This document shows positions 63,701-64,000 of a stretch of DNA of 64,000 nucleotides, piece after piece. Each line of letters opens with the position of its first letter. Within the stretch, counting starts at the first letter, position 1. The stretch is from Ctenosaura bakeri (taxonomy: Eukaryota > Chordata > Lepidosauria > Squamata > Iguanidae): NCBI GenBank assembly GCA_948474755.1, contig CAOLHI010000952.1, positions 62,001 through 126,000 of the forward strand. Direction: 5' to 3'. Made by a program: the position numbers and the translations under genes. The notes under the pieces are model-generated. The model did not search any database. It saw only the letters and a program-made list of their open reading frames with translations, and had not been told where the DNA came from.

Positions 63701-63769
63701 CCCTTCACCGTGCTGAGCCTTACAGGCAATCCCTGCAAAGAGGACTACTTGGCTGTGTGTGGGCTGAAG
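30100..63769 (+). CDS. UBR4: E3 ubiquitin-protein ligase UBR4, N-terminal 1970 codons (gene continues past window)
   Basis: ATG at 30100-30102 in strong context (GCCAAGATGG). Forty-one coding exons, 5910 nt, open throughout, about 38% of the usual 5180-aa protein. UBR4 (p600) is a giant N-recognin of the Arg/N-degron pathway: its UBR box binds basic or bulky N-terminal residues, and the C-terminal catalytic module (outside this window) adds ubiquitin, with roles in quality control and autophagy. The visible part is mostly alpha-helical repeat scaffold plus the UBR box. The first about 30 residues (Gly/Ser-rich, [11 protein letters not shown]...) are low-complexity and unlike mammals as I recall them; conservation is high from [18 protein letters not shown] on. 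Donor after the last exon (GTGAGG at 63770) shows that the gene goes on. Exon coordinates are in the next entries. Confidence 0.98.
30465..31100. repeat. Degenerate minisatellite at the start of UBR4 intron 1
   Basis: A unit built from TGTCCCTTATCTGAGGGCCAG, AAAGCTTTYCCYTATAGG and ACTGGCAGG recurs irregularly. The (T)TGAGGRCCAGAAAGC-type word starts at about 30601, 30711, 30751, 30801, 30871, 30941, 30991 and 31060, so spacing varies from 40 to 110 bp with a mean near 65. Stray units appear at 31635-31690 (TTATTATAAGGGATGTCCC). Strongly diverged copies, so an old array. Confidence 0.7.
31120..31410. repeat. Unclassified dispersed repeat-like sequence
   Basis: TTTGCTTTCAGGTCGATTTTGG, CTCATAGCGACCCTTTGAATG and CATGATATGTCCAAAGTATGATAGCCTCAG look like a retroposon with a SINE-style 'gcgaccct' body. 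Not assigned. Confidence 0.35.
31420..31630 (+). mobile_element. 5S rRNA-derived SINE
   Basis: TGGTCTTGGAAGCTAAGCAGG, TTTAGGCCAGTACCTGTATGG and GGGGCTACCAAGGAAC follow the 3' half of 5S rRNA (GATCTCGGAAGCTAAGCAGG, GGCCTGGTTAGTACTTGGAT, GGGAGACC), which holds the internal pol III control region. The tail GTCGTAAGTCAACTGGAGAC, TTGAAGGCACAC is shared with the tRNA-type SINEs. The 5S part is truncated and mutated, so not a functional 5S gene. Confidence 0.85.
31690..31815 (+). mobile_element. tRNA-derived SINE, head and body
   Basis: GCCTGGAATAGTGGTTTGAGC, GACATCAGGGTTTGAATTCC, AGCTCAGCCATGAAATCCCA, CTGGGTGACCTTGG: sense copy with both pol III box regions; the 3' tail is cut short. Confidence 0.8.
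31966..32042. repeat. ACTACA-type repeat copy
   Basis: GTGACTGCAGCTCCCATCAC, CCCTAGCTAGCATAGCC, AACATCTGGAGGGTCAG. UBR4 intron 1. Confidence 0.65.
32737..32825. repeat. Palindromic ACTACA-type repeat, both arms
   Basis: TTAGACTACAGCCCCCTTGCC on the left and GGGGCTGATGGGAGGCTGTA, ATCCAAAATGTCTGAAGGGC on the right; the arms can pair around the centre CATGCTAACT. UBR4 intron 1. Confidence 0.7.
32826..33424. other. UBR4 intron 1 stretch, nothing recognised
   Basis: No exon, RNA gene or clear repeat seen on either strand. Confidence 0.4.
33425..33680 (-). mobile_element. tRNA-derived SINE with internal 22-bp triplication
   Basis: Antisense copy: GTTGTGTGCCTTCAAGTTG, TTTCTGACTTAGGACAAC, GGCTGAGAGTTTGTGACTTG, GATTCAAACTCTGGTCTCC. 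Inside it a 22-bp unit (TTTGTTCAGAGGGGGCTTGC + CA) occurs three times without change at 33491-33512, 33513-33534 and 33535-33556; other copies in the window have it once. Confidence 0.9.
33681..35609. other. Rest of UBR4 intron 1, nothing recognised
   Basis: About 1.9 kb with no exon or clear element by eye. Moderately AT-rich. The polypyrimidine tract and TTATTTAG acceptor for exon 2 end it. Confidence 0.4.
35815..35912. repeat. Palindromic ACTACA-type repeat, diverged
   Basis: TTCCAGAGGTGTTGGATTACG and GGGTGATAGGAGTTATAGTCC, TAGGCATCTGGAAGAAGCC. UBR4 intron 2. Confidence 0.6.
36435..36945 (+). mobile_element. CR1 LINE 3' part
   Basis: GATCAGCCCTCACCTGGAAT, GTGTCCATTTCTGGGTACC, GGGAGCTGGGTATGTTTAGC, AAATATCTGAAGGGATGTC, TTCTGCTTCAGAGACTAGAA and a terminal CTAGCTCTGTGAGTCTATGA. 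Sense strand. UBR4 intron 3; ends 58 bp before exon 4. Confidence 0.85.
38265..38495 (-). mobile_element. tRNA-derived SINE
   Basis: Antisense copy: TGTATACCTTCAAGGTGTTTC, TGGCTTATGGTGACCCTAAG, GGCTGAGAGAGAGTGTGACT, TGCCCAAGGTCACCCAGTGG. UBR4 intron 5. Confidence 0.85.
39975..40215. repeat. CR1-like remnant followed by LINE 3' tail
   Basis: 39975-40060: AGAGTCCTAGATTTGGAAGC, CAGCTAGAGCATCACCAGC. 40070-40215: TTTTAATGAGGAAGCCATCC, TGAGTCCCAGTCTTGGTGAA, AAGCAGGATATAAATGAAG, the 3' tail of an L2/CR1-like LINE. UBR4 intron 8. Confidence 0.5.
40440..40530. repeat. Reptile dispersed repeat fragment
   Basis: TATATGGCATAAGCTTCTGTAGACACTGG matches a motif (GGCATAAGCTTTCGTAGAC...) that I know as a dispersed repeat of reptile genomes; related pieces are at 44395 and 48845. 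Family name not certain. Confidence 0.45.
40780..40880. repeat. Palindromic ACTACA-type repeat, both arms
   Basis: CTGGTGGACTGACTCCCACG, ATCCCTCTGGCTTTGATGGC and GCTGGTGGGAACTGCAGTTC, AACGTCTGGAGAGCC. UBR4 intron 8. Confidence 0.65.
41305..41425 (+). repeat. LINE/SINE 3' tail fragment
   Basis: TATTTCTATCCTGCCTTTTCTC, GGGTTCAAGGCAGTATAAACA, CTACAATCCTGTGAGAGAGG: the 'ctgccttt...ggcagcttacaac' type tail common in reptile LINEs. UBR4 intron 9. Confidence 0.5.
42062..42290 (+). mobile_element. Tigger-like (pogo) DNA transposon remnant, 5' region
   Basis: TTATCGGTGGCTTCATTTCC, ATGGTTACCTGCAGTCAACT, AATGTTAAATGGAAAATTGC, AGAAATAAACAATTCATCGA, TTTTAAATTGCCTGCTGCTC, AAGTGATGAAATCTCACAC, CTCTTTGTCCAGCAAATCC, CCATTAGTCACTTAGTA align in order with the 5' noncoding part of a Tigger-type element as I remember it, with CpG positions decayed to TpG/CpA. 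No transposase part. UBR4 intron 11. Confidence 0.75.
42850..43270 (-). mobile_element. CR1 3' end
   Basis: GTAGAATCCTAGAGTTGGAAG, GGCATCCAGTCCAACCTCC, AACCTCAAAAGAAGGAGACTC, AGTCAGGAAGTTCTTCTTAA, AATATTTAAACGTGGC: antisense CR1. UBR4 intron 13. Confidence 0.88.
43844..51831 (+). CDS. UBR4: UBR4 exons 14-24 (residues 544-1094)
   Basis: Exons: 43844-43958, 44136-44323, 44956-45115, 45312-45400, 46392-46561, 47327-47609, 48196-48328, 49139-49218, 49562-49690, 50672-50854, 51709-51831. Exons 14-15 encode a disordered linker: a Ser/Asp-rich stretch ([20 protein letters not shown]) and a run of nine prolines at about residues 606-614. After it come helical-repeat segments: [20 protein letters not shown] (16), [16 protein letters not shown] (17), [20 protein letters not shown] (18), [20 protein letters not shown] (19), [20 protein letters not shown] (23). 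Confidence 0.95.
44395..44430. repeat. Reptile dispersed repeat fragment (edge)
   Basis: GGTAGCAGCGTTGGTCTGTT, GTAGCAGAA, the left end motif of the family also seen at 48845. UBR4 intron 15. Confidence 0.45.
44630..44835 (+). mobile_element. L2/CR1-like LINE reverse-transcriptase fragment
   Basis: TGGGTACAATTCAAAGTGCTAG, TCTTGACCAATAAAGCTC, TATACAGCTTAGGTCCAGAC, TATCTGAAAGACC translates as [16 protein letters not shown](L)GPDYLKDL, a RT C-terminal signature. Broken by stop codons. UBR4 intron 15. Confidence 0.65.
45425..45665 (-). mobile_element. tRNA-derived SINE
   Basis: Antisense copy: TTGTTGTTGTTGGATGCCTTC, ACTTATGGCAACTC, GGCAAGATTTGTTCAGAAGG, CTGAGAGAGTGTGAATTGCC, GGGATTCAAACTCTGACC. 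UBR4 intron 17, 25 bp after exon 17. Confidence 0.85.
45955..46170 (-). mobile_element. 5S rRNA-derived SINE
   Basis: Read on the minus strand: TGCTGTCTGACCTCAGAAAC, TAAGCAGTGTCAGCACCGG, TTAGGACTTGGATGGGAGAC, AGCCAAGGAATACCAGGCG, then TTGTAAGTCAAGAGGCAAC, TTGAAAGCGTG. The ACTTGGATGGGAGAC word is exact 5S rRNA sequence. UBR4 intron 17. Confidence 0.88.
46738..46825. repeat. ACTACA-type repeat, diverged
   Basis: CACTGCCACTCCCATCAGCC, TTAGCCATCATAGGAATTAC, AGTCCAGAAGAACC. UBR4 intron 18. Confidence 0.5.
47085..47265 (+). repeat. LINE 3' tail remnant
   Basis: AT-rich TTTTTATATTTTTTG stretch followed by GCTTTTAATACATCACTTTG, GGTTTTTATGAGGAAGGGC, resembling the 3' tail of the L2/CR1-like LINE. 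Ends about 60 bp before UBR4 exon 19. Confidence 0.4.
47656..47900 (+). mobile_element. MITE copy, same family as 5667/6083 (5' end)
   Basis: TA|CAGGCATCCCCTGCCTTTTG, ACGGTCCGCTTTTCAGTGAT, CTGCTATTTCCCACCC, TTTTCAATTACAACCGGAGC. 5' boundary clear, 3' end not identified. UBR4 intron 19, 47 bp after exon 19. Confidence 0.6.
48845..49020. repeat. Reptile dispersed repeat, two joined arms
   Basis: GAGGCAGCCATGTTAGTCTG, TTTCAGCATAAAAAAAAAGG, GCAGCACTTGGAAGGCTGAC and AAATAAATTGGTTAGTCTTA, GAGGTGCTATA. The motifs AGCACTTGGAAGGCTGAC and its mirror GTTAGTCTTAGAGGTGCT lie in opposite directions. UBR4 intron 20. Confidence 0.45.
49691..50671. other. UBR4 intron 22, nothing recognised
   Basis: Almost 1 kb without an exon or clear repeat. 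Confidence 0.4.
50945..51350 (+). repeat. LINE 3' fragments
   Basis: 50955-51110: TATTTATTTATATCCTCCC, TTTCGGGATTCAAGGCAGC, TTACAACTGATTAAAAAATC. 51190-51310: TGGAAACAGGGAAGCCTTCA, GGAGCAGTGTTCCAGAGCC. Both are common in reptile L2/CR1-like LINE 3' regions. UBR4 intron 23. Confidence 0.55.
51360..51455 (+). mobile_element. Second Tigger-like remnant (5' end)
   Basis: TACAGTAATCCTTCCTTTGC, CTGCTGTTTCAGTTACCC, ATCGTCTGAAAATATTAAATGG, AAAAT. The TTTCAGTTACCC...GAAAATATTAAATGGAAAAT string parallels the 42062 copy (TTTCCATGGTTACC...GAATGTTAAATGGAAAAT). UBR4 intron 23. Confidence 0.65.
51861..51992. repeat. Palindromic ACTACA-type repeat, both arms clear
   Basis: GGTTCCCAAATTTTAGTCCTC, AACTTCAATTCCCAGAAGTC, CCAGCCAGCTTGACC | GGGTATGCTGGGAGCTGAAG, TCCAAAACACCTGGAGGACC, AGAGTTTGGGAAGC. 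The best-preserved copy in the window, with pairing arms including the outer ends. UBR4 intron 24. Confidence 0.8.
52190..52415 (+). mobile_element. CR1 3' terminus
   Basis: [99 protein letters not shown]4 intron 24, about 95 bp before exon 25. Confidence 0.75.
52509..60052 (+). CDS. UBR4: UBR4 exons 25-35 (residues 1095-1650)
   Basis: Exons: 52509-52738, 52846-52970, 53124-53221, 54838-54995, 55609-55818, 56151-56252, 56519-56619, 57228-57426, 57851-58039, 58754-58817, 59861-60052. Landmarks: [20 protein letters not shown] (25), [20 protein letters not shown] (26/27), [20 protein letters not shown] (28), [20 protein letters not shown] (29), [20 protein letters not shown] (31), and the acidic segment [20 protein letters not shown] (35) that leads into the UBR box. 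Exons 25 and 31 use AAG acceptors (TTCCAAG at 52508, CAACAAG at 56518) instead of CAG/TAG. Confidence 0.95.
53589..53690. repeat. ACTACA-type repeat copy
   Basis: GTTGGATTGTGACTCCCATT, ACCCATGCCC | ATCAGAGTTGTAGTCTCTGA. UBR4 intron 27. Confidence 0.6.
53855..54435 (-). mobile_element. CR1 LINE 3' end with RT C-terminus
   Basis: Minus strand encodes [72 protein letters not shown]. Relatively young copy, open over 130 codons. UBR4 intron 27. Confidence 0.92.
54515..54740 (-). mobile_element. tRNA-derived SINE
   Basis: Antisense copy: GTTGTGTGCCTCTTATGGTG, ACCCTAAGGCAAACC, GATAGGTTCAGAGGGGGTTT, GAGAGAGTGTGACTTGCCC, GTGGGGATTTGAACG. It has lost the CTTCAAGT..TTTCTGA segment. UBR4 intron 27. Confidence 0.8.
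55215..55560 (+). repeat. LINE 3' region, two partly repeated pieces
   Basis: GGAGGGGGCATCTAGCCTTT, GTAGGGAGGGAGTTCCAGAG, CCCCACTAGCCATGC; then TCAGGGCCCAGGCAGGCTCA and again TCAGGGACCGGGTAGGCTCA about 120 bp later, so part of the element is present twice. Same family as 24870. UBR4 intron 28. Confidence 0.55.
56620..57227. other. UBR4 intron 31, nothing recognised
   Basis: No exon or clear repeat apart from short GGT/GTG and T-rich runs. Confidence 0.4.
58117..58455 (+). repeat. ACTACA-type half copy and CR1 3' terminus
   Basis: 58117-58160: TTTTGGACAACAACTCCCAG, AATCCCCCAGCCAGGG. 58300-58455: TCTTTGGAGGTATTGAAAGAG, AGGTTGGACAAGCATCT, CCATGGCAGGGGGCTGGAAT, GGTCTCTTCCAACTCTTAAG (sense CR1 3' end). 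UBR4 intron 33. Confidence 0.7.
59344..59760. repeat. Diverged tandem duplication (about 207 bp) with hairpin
   Basis: Two related units start AGAAGAGAATTCCTCTTC (about 59344) and AGAAGAGAATGCCTCTTC (about 59552). They share, in order, TTGGAAGAG, ATTTATAAACA and AGTTGATTAAGAT. Unit two folds as a perfect 14-bp stem: GAATGCCTCTTCCA at 59558-59571 and TGGAAGAGGCATTC at 59581-59594, loop 9 nt. Unit one keeps only part of the stem. UBR4 intron 34, shortly before exon 35. Confidence 0.75.
60740..61740 (+). CDS. UBR4: UBR4 exons 36-38: UBR box (N-degron binding zinc finger)
   Basis: Exons 60740-60810, 60999-61146, 61513-61740 (residues 1651-1799). The UBR box spans about residues 1656-1725: [63 protein letters not shown]. 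The Cys/His ligand pattern (C..C, C..C, C..CH..H, CDCG) is intact, so N-terminal residue binding should be preserved. Exon 38 continues into a Ser/Lys-rich linker ([40 protein letters not shown]). Confidence 0.97.
61868..63769 (+). CDS. UBR4: UBR4 exons 39-41 (residues 1800-1970; start of propeller-like region)
   Basis: Exons 61868-62038, 63210-63392, 63611-63769. Landmarks: [90 protein letters not shown]. The last segment looks like the first strands of a beta-propeller, as known for this part of UBR4. Intron 41 starts at 63770 and fills the window to 64000 without a further exon. Confidence 0.95.
62230..62675 (+). mobile_element. L2/CR1-like LINE 3' end with RT C-terminus and tail
   Basis: The plus strand encodes [20 protein letters not shown], then [13 protein letters not shown], typical of the end of this LINE's ORF2. 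The AT-rich tail TTTAATTGTTTTGTTTTC ends CATAAGCCACCTGGAGTAC, AAGGTGGGATATAAATAAGG. UBR4 intron 39. Confidence 0.75.
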
Positions 63770-64000
63770 GTGAGGATGCCGGAAGGTCTCTAGAACGACA
63801 GTCCTTGTCACAATGCTGTGGATATTGTAGTGGCTACGTTGGACTCCTTAGCCATTTCTCGAGGGAGTCTTCCTTTTGTTGAGTCAGGCTGTTGACATGT
63901 CTCTGAATATCAGTTGCTGGGGAAAGAGAGGTTTATAGCAGTGATTCTCAGGCTATTTGATGTAAGGGAATGGCATTTTTCTCCCCACAACACGCCAGGG
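63770..64000 (+). other. UBR4: Start of UBR4 intron 41 (window edge)
   Basis: Donor GTGAGG at 63770. Nothing else seen. Confidence 0.7.

Overview
This window is vertebrate nuclear DNA, most likely from a squamate reptile (a lizard is my best guess). Three intron-rich housekeeping genes and the 3' end of a fourth can be read exon by exon. The introns are full of reptile-type repeats: CR1 LINE 3' ends, tRNA-derived SINEs with a ...CTTGAAGGCAYACA tail region, 5S-rRNA-derived SINEs, an L2/CR1-like LINE 3' end, and TA-flanked DNA-transposon remnants. The repeat families point to Squamata. The lineage call is inference, not proof.

Layout: (1) 1-2803, + strand: the last three exons of an AKR7-family aldo-keto reductase; one intron is almost entirely a nested tandem repeat. 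(2) 10360-4719, - strand: complete MRTO4 (8 coding exons, 243 aa), tail-to-tail with AKR7. (3) 10784-26298, + strand: complete EMC1 (23 exons, 992 aa), head-to-head with MRTO4 across a 423-bp GC-rich bidirectional promoter. (4) 30100-63769, + strand: the first 41 coding exons (1970 codons) of UBR4, including the UBR box. The rest of the gene lies beyond the right edge.

All exon junctions listed obey GT-AG and keep the reading frame, and the summed lengths match the known families (MRTO4 about 239 aa, EMC1 about 993 aa in mammals). The order AKR7 - MRTO4 - EMC1 - UBR4, with these orientations, is the same as I recall for human 1p36, so this is a conserved syntenic block. The genes do not form one pathway: AKR7 detoxifies aldehydes, MRTO4 builds 60S ribosomal subunits, EMC1 is part of the ER membrane-protein insertase, and UBR4 is a giant N-degron E3 ligase. 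EMC1 and UBR4 both bear on protein quality control, but adjacency alone says nothing functional.

I found no new enzyme system, CRISPR array or operon. The material worth a second look is noncoding: a higher-order minisatellite, a degenerate minisatellite just downstream of the UBR4 CpG-rich first exon, Tigger-like transposon fossils, TIR-bearing MITE families, an inverted CR1 pair, 5S-derived SINEs, a palindromic family carrying ACTACA..TCCCA motifs, and a duplicated intronic block with a perfect 14-bp hairpin.
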